From assembly GCA_016210425.1 (NCBI GenBank), contig JACQUE010000163.1, positions 1 to 7,685 of the forward strand: a stretch of DNA of 7,685 nt, written 5' to 3'. A program made the position numbers and the translations under genes. The notes under the pieces were generated by a model. It was not told the origin of the DNA. It saw nothing but the letters and a program-made list of their open reading frames with translations, and ran no database searches. Source of the DNA: Chloroflexota bacterium (GTDB taxonomy: Bacteria; Chloroflexota; Dehalococcoidia; JACQUE01). This document shows positions 1-5,778 of this stretch, in pieces; within the stretch, counting starts at the first letter, position 1, and every line of letters begins with the position of its first letter.

Positions 1-948
1 GACCTGAAGATGTACTTCCCCGTCACCCAAGGAATCGTCTTCCAGAAGAAGATCGCCGACGTCAAGGCCGTCGACGGCGTCAGCCTAACCATCAAGAAGG
101 GGGAGACCCTGGGCCTGGTGGGGGAGAGCGGCTGCGGCAAGACCACCGTCGGGCGCTGCATCCTCCAGCTATATCGCCCAACCGCCGGCGAGGTTATGTT
201 CGAGGGCAAGGACCTGGTGAAGATCAAGGGGGAGGAGCTGCGGAAGACGCGCCAGCGGATGCAGATGATCTTCCAGGACCCTTACGCATCCCTCGACCCC
301 CGTATGTCCTGCGGGGCCATCGTCGGCGAGCCGCTCCTGGTACACAACCTGGCCAAAGGCAAGGCCTACCGCGAGCGCGTCGAGCAGTTGCTGCAGATCG
401 TGGGGCTTAACCCGTTCTTCTACGACCGCTTCCCCCACGAGTTCAGCGGCGGCCAGCGTCAGCGCATCGGCGTCGCGAGGGCCCTGGCGGTCAACCCAAG
501 CTTCATAGTCTGCGACGAGCCCATCTCGGCCCTGGACGTGTCCATCCAGGCCCAGGTCATCAACCTGCTCCAGGACCTTCAGGAGCAGTTCATCCTGACC
601 TACCTGTTCATCGCCCAGGACCTGTCTGTGGTACGGCACCTGAGCGACCGCGTAGCCGTCATGTATCTGGGCCGCATCGTTGAGATCGCCGTCCGCGGCG
701 AGGTCTACGAGAACCCGCTGCACCCCTACACCAAGGCCCTGCTCTCCGCAGTGCCGATCCCCGACCCGGTCGTCGAAGCCAAACGCGAGCGCATCATCCT
801 GGTGGGAGACGTGCCGAGCCCGCTGAACCCGCCGCCCGGCTGCAACTTCCACACACGCTGCCCCATCGCCGTCCAGGAGTGCCGCGAGGTCATCCCTGAG
901 CTGCGCAACCTGGGCAACGAGCACTGGGTCGCCTGCCACAGGGTCTAG
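1..948 (+). CDS. Oligopeptide/dipeptide ABC transporter ATP-binding protein, OppF/DppF type (5' partial)
   Basis: This is the cytoplasmic ATPase subunit of a peptide (or nickel) importer; it would pair with a second ATPase (OppD/DppD) and two permeases. The frame is open to the window edge (D-L-K before the first Met at nt 10), so the true start lies upstream and only a few residues are missing. Counting from the Met at nt 10: Walker [10 protein letters not shown] 38-46, Q-loop Gln89 ([12 protein letters not shown]), signature FSGGQ 145-149, Walker B FIVCDEP with Glu170, D-loop SALD 173-176. The C-terminus is the family-specific oligo_HPY extension ([15 protein letters not shown]) with four cysteines at 278, 284, 291 and 309, spaced as in family members reported to bind an Fe-S cluster. 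The H-loop is odd: FIAQDLSVV has Gln203 where FIAHDLSVV is the rule. Substrate cannot be told from this subunit. A terminator follows directly, so this is the last gene of its operon. Confidence 0.93.
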   Translation, partial: DLKMYFPVTQGIVFQKKIADVKAVDGVSLTIKKGETLGLVGESGCGKTTVGRCILQLYRPTAGEVMFEGKDLVKIKGEELRKTRQRMQMIFQDPYASLDPRMSCGAIVGEPLLVHNLAKGKAYRERVEQLLQIVGLNPFFYDRFPHEFSGGQRQRIGVARALAVNPSFIVCDEPISALDVSIQAQVINLLQDLQEQFILTYLFIAQDLSVVRHLSDRVAVMYLGRIVEIAVRGEVYENPLHPYTKALLSAVPIPDPVVEAKRERIILVGDVPSPLNPPPGCNFHTRCPIAVQECREVIPELRNLGNEHWVACHRV

Positions 949-968
949 GCTCTCCTCTTCAAGAAACG

Positions 969-1002
969 AGCCCCCCGGTCAATGCTGGGGGGCTTTCATT
1001 TT
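969..1002 (+). terminator. Rho-independent terminator after the ABC transporter gene
   Basis: A perfect 8-bp inverted repeat, AGCCCCCC (969-976) and GGGGGGCT (987-994), encloses a 10-nt loop. The transcript continues with a U-rich tail (TTCATTTT, 995-1002). It begins 20 nt after the stop codon of the transporter ATPase, the usual place for an operon-ending terminator, and it separates that operon from lepA. Confidence 0.88.
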
Positions 1003-1068
1003 GGCCCTGCTCAGGCCTCTTCTCCAGCCAGTGCCATTTCCCCACCCTTTCAATCGGTCGTCTACCTG

Positions 1069-1077
1069 TGCTACGAT
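1069..1077 (+). promoter_or_regulatory. Putative extended -10 promoter of lepA
   Basis: TGCTACGAT is an extended -10 element (TGn followed by TACGAT, 4 of 6 matches to TATAAT). No good -35 is present: TTTCAA at 1048-1053 matches only three positions, which is tolerable for an extended -10 promoter. The -10 ends 7 nt before the ATG at 1085, so transcription would start at or one base before the start codon. No Shine-Dalgarno is visible upstream of that ATG, which fits a leaderless mRNA. This is a sequence-only call. Confidence 0.5.
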
Positions 1078-1084
1078 GGCCTGT

Positions 1085-2923
1085 ATGAGACAAAGCCACA
1101 TCCGCAATTTCTGCATCATCGCCCATATCGACCACGGAAAATCCACTCTGGCCGACCGCCTTCTGGAATACACCGGCACCATCAGCTCTCGGGAAATGGA
1201 GGAGCAGGTGCTGGACTCGATGGACCTGGAGCGCGAGCGGGGCATCACCATCAAGGCCCAGGCCGTGCGCATGACCTATCGGGCAGCCGATGGTCAGGAG
1301 TACGAGCTAAACCTGGTGGACACCCCAGGCCACGTCGACTTCACCTACGAGGTCTCCCGCAGCCTCGCCGCCTGCGAGGGCGCCATCCTCGTCGTCGACG
1401 CGGCCCAGGGCATACAGGCCCAGACCCTCGCCAACGTGTACGCGGCGCTGGACCGCAACCTGACGGTCATTCCCGTGATAAACAAGATAGACTTACCCAA
1501 TGCCCAGCCTGAGCGCGTGGCCGCCGAGCTCCAGGACGTCATCGGCTTCGATGCGGACGAGATCATCTACGCCTCCGCAAAGGAAGGCGCCGGCACGTCC
1601 GAGATCCTGCAGGCCGTCGTCGAGCGTATGCCCCCGCCGGCGGGCCACGGCGAGGGCGCTTTGCGGGCCCTCATCTTCGATTCAAAATACGACTCGTACA
1701 AAGGCGTCGTCGCCTTCATCAGGGTGGTGGATGGCTCCATTGACAAGGGGGGCCGGCTCCAACTCATGGAGACTGGGCGTAGCCTCGATGCCCTAGAGAT
1801 CGGCTACTTCCACCCTAGTTTCGTCCCCATTGAGAGGCTGGTGGCGGGCGAGATCGGGTATGTGGCCACGGGCCTCAAGAACGTGGAAGAATGCCAGGTC
1901 GGCGATACAATTACGCAGTCCGCCAGGCCTGCCTCCGGCCCGCTCCCGGGCTACCGCCCGGTCAAGCCCATGGTCTTCACCGGCCTCTATCCCATGGAGG
2001 CCAAGGACTACGGCCTCCTCCGCGACGCCCTTACAAAGCTCAAGCTCAACGACGCCTCCCTCTCCTTCGAGCCCGAGACTAGCATCGCCCTTGGCTTCGG
2101 TTTCCGCTGTGGCTTCCTGGGGCTGTTGCACATGGAGATCGTCAAGGAGCGGCTGGAGCGCGAGTACGGTCTCAACCTTCTTATAACGGCTCCTAGCGTG
2201 GAATATGAGGTTACGAAGAGCGATGGCAGCCAAGCCGTCGTGGACAACCCGGCGGAGCTGCCATCCGGCGAACAGGTGGAGGAGGTGCGCGAGCCCTGGC
2301 TCCATTTGACCATCGTCGCTCCCAGCCGCTACATCGGCACGCTCATGGAGTTGGTGACGAGCCGACGCGGCCAGTTCGGGCGCATGGAGTACCTGGACTC
2401 GGGGAACGCCACTGCGCGCGGCGACTCGCCGGACTCGGACAGAAGGGTGCTCCTGGAGTACACGGTGCCTCTGGCGGAGTTCCTTGTCGACTTCTTCGAC
2501 GAGATGAAGTCGCGCACGCAGGGCTACGCCTCCATCGACTACACCTTCGCCGGCTACCGTCCGGCGGAGCTCGTGAAGCTGGACATACTGGTCAACGGCC
2601 AGCCGGTCGATGCGCTCTCGCTTATCACGCATAAGGAGGAGGCCTACTACCGCGGCAAGGAGCTCGTCGCCAAGCTGCGCCGCCTCATACCGAGGCAGCT
2701 CTTCGAGGTCGCGGTGCAGGCCGCCATCGGCCAGCGAGTCATCGCCCGCGAGACGATACCGGCCCTGCGCAAGAACGTGCTGGCCAAGTGCTACGGCGGT
2801 GACGTGACGCGCAAGCGCAAGCTGCTGGAGAAGCAGGCGGAGGGCAAGAAGCGCATGAAGCGCGTCGGCAGCGTGGAGATCCCGCAGGAGGCCTTCATGG
2901 CCGTCTTGAAGCTGGAGAAGTAA
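1085..2923 (+). CDS. lepA: Elongation factor 4 (LepA), translational GTPase
   Basis: LepA/EF4 is a ribosome-binding GTPase related to EF-G, reported to act on stalled or mistranslocated ribosomes and in initiation and 30S biogenesis. The 612-residue product matches the family length (about 600). From the Met at 1085: G1 AHIDHGKS 13-20, switch I RERGITI around 50-56, G3 DTPGH 79-83 with the catalytic His, G4 NKID 133-136, G5 SAKEG 164-168. EF-G-like domains follow ([14 protein letters not shown] around 339-352). The LepA-specific C-terminal domain closes the protein, with [21 protein letters not shown] and [18 protein letters not shown]. The frame is open back to 1001, with Met codons at 1001, 1076 and 1085. 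I chose 1085 because homologues begin M-x-Q-S-H-I-R-N-F and because 1076 lies inside the predicted -10 box. About 14 residues ([14 protein letters not shown], 439-452) appear inserted relative to the Firmicute LepA sequences I remember. It is monocistronic, between a terminator and a convergent gene. Confidence 0.96.
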   Translation: MRQSHIRNFCIIAHIDHGKSTLADRLLEYTGTISSREMEEQVLDSMDLERERGITIKAQAVRMTYRAADGQEYELNLVDTPGHVDFTYEVSRSLAACEGAILVVDAAQGIQAQTLANVYAALDRNLTVIPVINKIDLPNAQPERVAAELQDVIGFDADEIIYASAKEGAGTSEILQAVVERMPPPAGHGEGALRALIFDSKYDSYKGVVAFIRVVDGSIDKGGRLQLMETGRSLDALEIGYFHPSFVPIERLVAGEIGYVATGLKNVEECQVGDTITQSARPASGPLPGYRPVKPMVFTGLYPMEAKDYGLLRDALTKLKLNDASLSFEPETSIALGFGFRCGFLGLLHMEIVKERLEREYGLNLLITAPSVEYEVTKSDGSQAVVDNPAELPSGEQVEEVREPWLHLTIVAPSRYIGTLMELVTSRRGQFGRMEYLDSGNATARGDSPDSDRRVLLEYTVPLAEFLVDFFDEMKSRTQGYASIDYTFAGYRPAELVKLDILVNGQPVDALSLITHKEEAYYRGKELVAKLRRLIPRQLFEVAVQAAIGQRVIARETIPALRKNVLAKCYGGDVTRKRKLLEKQAEGKKRMKRVGSVEIPQEAFMAVLKLEK

Positions 2924-3056
2924 GGCGCGCAAGCATTTTCAACGGCGGTTGCTGAAGCGGAGAAGGCCCTCTTCTGGGGCTGGAACCACCGGATGTGGAG
3001 ACAAAGCGGAAAGCGACGGCTAGAGGGGAAGCCTCACACGGAATATGGTAAGGCGG
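2924..3056. other. Convergent intergenic region lepA/galU
   Basis: These 133 nt separate the stop codons of lepA (plus) and galU (minus). I find no T-tailed intrinsic terminator on either strand. The best inverted repeat is weak: AGAAG (2961-2965) with CTTCT (2971-2975), without a U-tract. The lepA frame stays open for 49 sense codons beyond its TAA, up to a TAA at 3071-3073 inside the galU end. No ribosome binding site or family resemblance supports that as a gene. Termination here may be factor-dependent or overlapping. Confidence 0.6.
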
Positions 3057-3953
3057 TCAAGGCGCTGAGCTAACGGCGGCGCTCCCTTGGCAGATGTTGA
3101 GCCCCCGCAGGTAGGCCCTCAGTTCATCCCCCGTGTCCGGACGCCGCAGCGCCATCTCGACCGATGCCTTGATCAGCCCCATCGGCGTCCCGGCGTCGTA
3201 GCGGGTCCCCTCGAACTCATAGGCGCAGATGGTCTGCAGGGACAGCAGGCGGCGCAGGCCATCGGTAAGCTGGATCTCGCCGCGATGGTCCGCTTCGATG
3301 GTGGCCAAGATGTCGAATATCTCTGGCGTGAGGATGTACCGTCCTACTATGCCCAGGTCCGACGGCGCCGCCTCCGGAAGAGGTTTTTCCACCATGTTCA
3401 GCACCTGGTAGATGCGGTCGGCGATGCGGTTGGGCTTGATCATCCCATAGCTCGCCGTCTTCTCGCGCGGCACCCGCTCCACTGCGACAACGCTGCACCG
3501 CTGCCGCTCGTACACCCGAAGCATCTGCTGCATGCACGGACCCGGAGCATCGATGATATCGTCGGGCAGAAAGAGGGCGAAAGGCTCATTGCCCACAAGG
3601 TCCTTGGTCACAAGGACGGCGTGGCCTAAGCCCAGCGGCTGCTTCTGGCGGATGTAGGAGACATCGGCGAGGGTGGAGACGCGCTGCACCTGGGTCAGGA
3701 GCTCCGTGTTGCCCTTCTGCTCCAGGGCATATTCCAACTCAAAGGAACGGTCGAAGTGATCCTCGATGGCCCGCTTGCCCCAAGCGGTCACGATGATGAT
3801 CTGCTCGATGCCGGATGCTACCGCCTCTTCCACGATATACTGGATGAGAGGCTTGTCCACCAGGGGCAGCATCTCCTTTGGCTGGGCTTTTGTAGCGGGA
3901 AGGAAGCGGGTGCCCCAGCCGGCCGCAGTGACCACGCCTTTCCGGATCTTCAT
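3057..3953 (-). CDS. galU: UTP--glucose-1-phosphate uridylyltransferase
   Basis: GalU makes UDP-glucose from UTP and glucose 1-phosphate in the cytoplasm, feeding glycolipids, surface polysaccharides and galactose metabolism. The 298-residue length is normal for the family. Motifs: nucleotide-binding loop AAGWGTRFLPATKAQPKEMLP (about 10-30, usually GLGTRFLP, here with Trp), LPDD metal/sugar site 130-133, VEKP 188-191 with the conserved Lys, GRYIL 204-208, GEIQLTD 225-231, and YDAGTPMG 252-259. The frame is open to 3980, but the ATG at 3953 is chosen. It gives the standard start MKIRKGVVTAAG, lies 6 nt after a near-perfect AAGGAGGTG, and the longer reading would begin inside the predicted promoter. 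The gene follows ispE on the same strand but has its own promoter, so it may be only partly coupled to the upstream operon. The last ten or so residues are low-complexity and would not affect activity. Confidence 0.95.
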   Translation of the reverse strand: MKIRKGVVTAAGWGTRFLPATKAQPKEMLPLVDKPLIQYIVEEAVASGIEQIIIVTAWGKRAIEDHFDRSFELEYALEQKGNTELLTQVQRVSTLADVSYIRQKQPLGLGHAVLVTKDLVGNEPFALFLPDDIIDAPGPCMQQMLRVYERQRCSVVAVERVPREKTASYGMIKPNRIADRIYQVLNMVEKPLPEAAPSDLGIVGRYILTPEIFDILATIEADHRGEIQLTDGLRRLLSLQTICAYEFEGTRYDAGTPMGLIKASVEMALRRPDTGDELRAYLRGLNICQGSAAVSSAP

Positions 3954-3957
3954 CGGG

Positions 3958-3966
3958 CACCTCCTT
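3958..3966 (-). promoter_or_regulatory. Strong Shine-Dalgarno of galU
   Basis: On the minus strand AAGGAGGTG lies upstream of the ATG at 3953, with 6 nt between AGGAGG and the ATG. It is the best ribosome binding site in the window. It decides the start in favour of 3953 over the in-frame Met codon at 3980. Confidence 0.9.
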
Positions 3967-3979
3967 ACCCTACGAACCA

Positions 3980-4008
3980 ATTCTACAGCAGGCCCTTTGG
4001 GGTAGCAA
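3980..4008 (-). promoter_or_regulatory. Putative sigma70-type promoter of galU
   Basis: On the minus strand a -35 TTGCTA (4008-4003, 4/6 matches) is followed by exactly 17 nt and a -10 TAGAAT (3985-3980, 5/6). The predicted start near 3973 leaves a leader of about 20 nt that holds the Shine-Dalgarno. It lies in the 67-nt gap between ispE and galU. A 5-bp inverted repeat, CCCTT/AAGGG (3993-3997 with 4007-4011), overlaps the -35; it is too weak to call an operator. Confidence 0.65.
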
Positions 4009-4020
4009 GGGTTCCTTCGG

Positions 4021-4878
4021 CTAGCATCCCCGCTTTGTGGTGTGAGTTATGTATACAACGTGTCCGGCGTTCCGAAGCCTGGCGGCGACTTCCCCAGCTT
4101 CGACCGGCCCCTCGGTAACGCTGAAAATGCAGGGGCCTGCGCCGGCCAGGTGGACGTAGCGGGCGCTGGCCGCCACCATCAGCGAGCGCGCCTCGGCTAG
4201 CTCCGGAAAGCGCCTGAGAGCTACTTCGTCGAATGCGTTGAAGAGAAGCCCAGGCGGCAGGCGCCGAAGCTCGTGGAGGGCGCCGACGGCAGCGGCTGTG
4301 GCGCTCCCATCCGTCATCGTGCCTGGCGAGAGCAAAGAGTACATCGTCCGCGTCTTGTTTGGTATTTCCAGCGAGGGCTTCAGCAGCACCAACCAAGTCT
4401 CGGCCATGTCGGGCAGAGGGCTTATCCTCTCGCCGCGACCCTCGCCCAGAGCGGTTCCTCCTTCGAGGAAGAAGGGGACATCGGAGCCCAGGCGGGCCGC
4501 CAGCTCTGCCAGCCGCTCCAGCGGCAAACCGAGGCCCCACAGGCTGTTGAGGGCCCGTAGGGTCGCTGCGGCATCGCTGCTGCCCCCACCAAGCCCCGCC
4601 GCTACGGGGATACCCTTGCGCAGGGTGATGCGAGCCCCCTTCCGGCAAGCAGTCTCCTGTTTGAGCAGCAGCGCGGCCCGCAGGACCAGGTTGTCCTCAC
4701 CCTGCAGAGTGATATCCTTACACTCAAGGGTTATGTCCTCGGCCTCCTTAAAGGTGATCTCATCGGAGAGATCAATAGTCTGCAGGACGGTACGGACCTC
4801 GTGGTAGCCATCGGGGCGCCTATGCAGCACCTCCAGCGTCAGGTTCACCTTCGCCGGCGCCAGCGCCTTCAGGCTCAT
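4021..4878 (-). CDS. ispE: 4-diphosphocytidyl-2-C-methyl-D-erythritol kinase
   Basis: IspE is the GHMP-family kinase that phosphorylates CDP-ME at the 2-hydroxyl, the fourth step of the MEP route to IPP and DMAPP. At 285 residues it is full length. Visible signatures: LAPAKVNLTL with the conserved Lys10, RPDGYHEVRTVLQTIDL (21-37), the ATP-binding glycine loop PVAAGLGGGSSDAAATL (91-107), the catalytic Asp133 in GSDVPFFLEGG, and the C-terminal GHMP motif LAGAGPCIFSV (244-254; commonly SGSG, here AGAG). The ATG overlaps the rsmA stop codon as ATGA (4878-4875), and a GGAGG lies 7 nt upstream inside rsmA, so translation is coupled. The rsmA-ispE pair is common in Gram-positive genomes. It shows that this organism makes isoprenoids by the MEP rather than the mevalonate pathway. 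Confidence 0.95.
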   Translation of the reverse strand: MSLKALAPAKVNLTLEVLHRRPDGYHEVRTVLQTIDLSDEITFKEAEDITLECKDITLQGEDNLVLRAALLLKQETACRKGARITLRKGIPVAAGLGGGSSDAAATLRALNSLWGLGLPLERLAELAARLGSDVPFFLEGGTALGEGRGERISPLPDMAETWLVLLKPSLEIPNKTRTMYSLLSPGTMTDGSATAAAVGALHELRRLPPGLLFNAFDEVALRRFPELAEARSLMVAASARYVHLAGAGPCIFSVTEGPVEAGEVAARLRNAGHVVYITHTTKRGC

Positions 4879-5738
4879 ACGCGCGCCTCCTGGTATCCCC
4901 TAGCCAAGCGCGCCCACTCCTCCAGGCTCAAGGTCTGGGCTCGCCGCTTCGGATCGACGCCTGCCGCCTCCAGGAGGCCGGAGGCGTCAGCCTGGGCGAG
5001 ACCCAGGTTGTTGGCAAGGGCGTTGTGGATCTGCTTGCGGCGAGCCCCGAAGCCGGCGCGCACCAGCTTGAAGAAGGTGGCGACATCGGGGACATCCACG
5101 GCCAGGCGTTCGTAGACATCGATGCGCAAGATCGCCGAATCGACCTTTGGCGGCGGATAAAAGGAGGATGCTGGTACAGAGCTCATGACACGCGGGCGGC
5201 CGTAGAGCTGCACGGCGACGGCGATAATGCTCATCTCGCCAGCAGCAGCGACTATGTTCTGCGCTACCTCTTTCTGCACCATCACCACCATCAAGCTGGG
5301 CTTGCTATCAGCCTCCAGAAAGTGGCGCAGCACCGGCGCGGTTATGTAGTACGGCAGGTCGGCAACGACCTTGTAGGGCGCAAGCTGGCCCAAGGCATCC
5401 CTCAGCAGATCAGATGGGGCAACTGCAAGGATATCCGCCAGCACCGGCCGGGCGTTTGCCAGGCCGGAGAGGGTCTGGCCCAGCGCCTCCATAAGCTGCG
5501 CATCCTTCTCCACGGCGATGACCTGCCCAGCGGCCTTGGCCAGCTCCCTGGTCAGCACCCCAAGTCCAGGGCCAACCTCGATGACGGTGTCCGCCGGAGA
5601 GAGGTCGGCAGCCGCCAGAAGCCGCGCCAGTACGCCCCGGTCGACGAGGAAGTGCTGGCCAAGGCCTTTCCTGGGCCGCAGGCCAAACTCTCGCAGGATG
5701 CGCCTTGTTTCCCTGATAAGCGAGGGGGTTTCCGACAT
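4875..5738 (-). CDS. rsmA: 16S rRNA (adenine(1518)-N(6)/adenine(1519)-N(6))-dimethyltransferase
   Basis: RsmA (KsgA) dimethylates two adjacent adenines in the GGAA loop of helix 45 of 16S rRNA with S-adenosylmethionine, and acts as a late checkpoint in 30S assembly. The 287 residues match the family. Motifs: GLGQHFLVD 25-33, SAM motif I VIEVGPGLGVLT 52-63, acidic Glu77 for the SAM ribose (AVEKD), ADI around 101-103, motif IV ADLPYYIT 126-133, VQKEVAQNIV 154-163, FYPPPKVDSAILRI 193-206, and the C-terminal helical domain with RAGFGARRKQIHNALANNL. The motif IV residue 127 is Asp (GAC, 5360-5358), whereas nearly all RsmA/KsgA have Asn (NLPYY). The start is fixed by GAGGA 7 nt upstream; that site is buried in a hairpin touching the ATG. 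The gene lies 40 nt after the YabE-like gene and overlaps ispE by 4 nt. Confidence 0.95.
   Translation of the reverse strand: MSETPSLIRETRRILREFGLRPRKGLGQHFLVDRGVLARLLAAADLSPADTVIEVGPGLGVLTRELAKAAGQVIAVEKDAQLMEALGQTLSGLANARPVLADILAVAPSDLLRDALGQLAPYKVVADLPYYITAPVLRHFLEADSKPSLMVVMVQKEVAQNIVAAAGEMSIIAVAVQLYGRPRVMSSVPASSFYPPPKVDSAILRIDVYERLAVDVPDVATFFKLVRAGFGARRKQIHNALANNLGLAQADASGLLEAAGVDPKRRAQTLSLEEWARLARGYQEARV
4886..4890 (-). promoter_or_regulatory. Ribosome binding site of ispE inside rsmA
   Basis: GGAGG on the minus strand (within CCAGGAGG, 4893-4886) stands 7 nt before the ispE ATG. It lies in the last codons of rsmA, so a ribosome finishing rsmA is well placed to restart on ispE at the ATGA overlap. 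Confidence 0.8.
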
Positions 5739-5754
5739 GGGCGATTCCTCGCCC
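5739..5754 (-). promoter_or_regulatory. GGAA-tetraloop hairpin over the rsmA ribosome binding site
   Basis: The minus strand reads GGGCGA-GGAA-TCGCCC: a perfect 6-bp stem capped by a GNRA-type tetraloop, ending at the base before the rsmA ATG. The Shine-Dalgarno GAGGA (5750-5746) comprises two stem bases and three loop bases, so folding hides it. The loop GGAA is also that of 16S helix 45, the RsmA substrate. The hairpin is seen directly. A role in translational control, possibly autogenous, is inferred. Confidence 0.6.
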
Positions 5755-5778
5755 TGAGGGTCGTCTGACGGGGGAAGC

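Noticed and set aside
169..939. 256-codon minus-strand open frame opposite the ABC ATPase
   Set aside because: It is the antisense of a gene with all ABC motifs. Its product is compositionally biased (Leu, Val, Asp, Ala) and has no recognisable motif; long antisense frames are expected at this GC content.
1793..2932. 379-codon minus-strand open frame opposite lepA
   Set aside because: It is a shadow of a well-conserved lepA. The product is Leu/Arg/Ala/His-rich with no domain and no ribosome binding site.
2961..2975. AGAAG/CTTCT inverted repeat as a lepA terminator
   Set aside because: The stem is only 5 bp and no T-tract follows on either strand.
3983..4648. 221-codon minus-strand frame overlapping ispE
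   Set aside because: It lies in another frame of the same strand as ispE, is Arg/Gly/Pro-rich, and ispE has complete family motifs.
5025..5768. 247-codon plus-strand frame opposite rsmA, including a six-His run that looks like an engineered tag (around 5277-5295)
   Set aside because: The His codons are the complement of the MVVMVQ segment of RsmA, a normal conserved part of that enzyme. There is no vector sequence around it.
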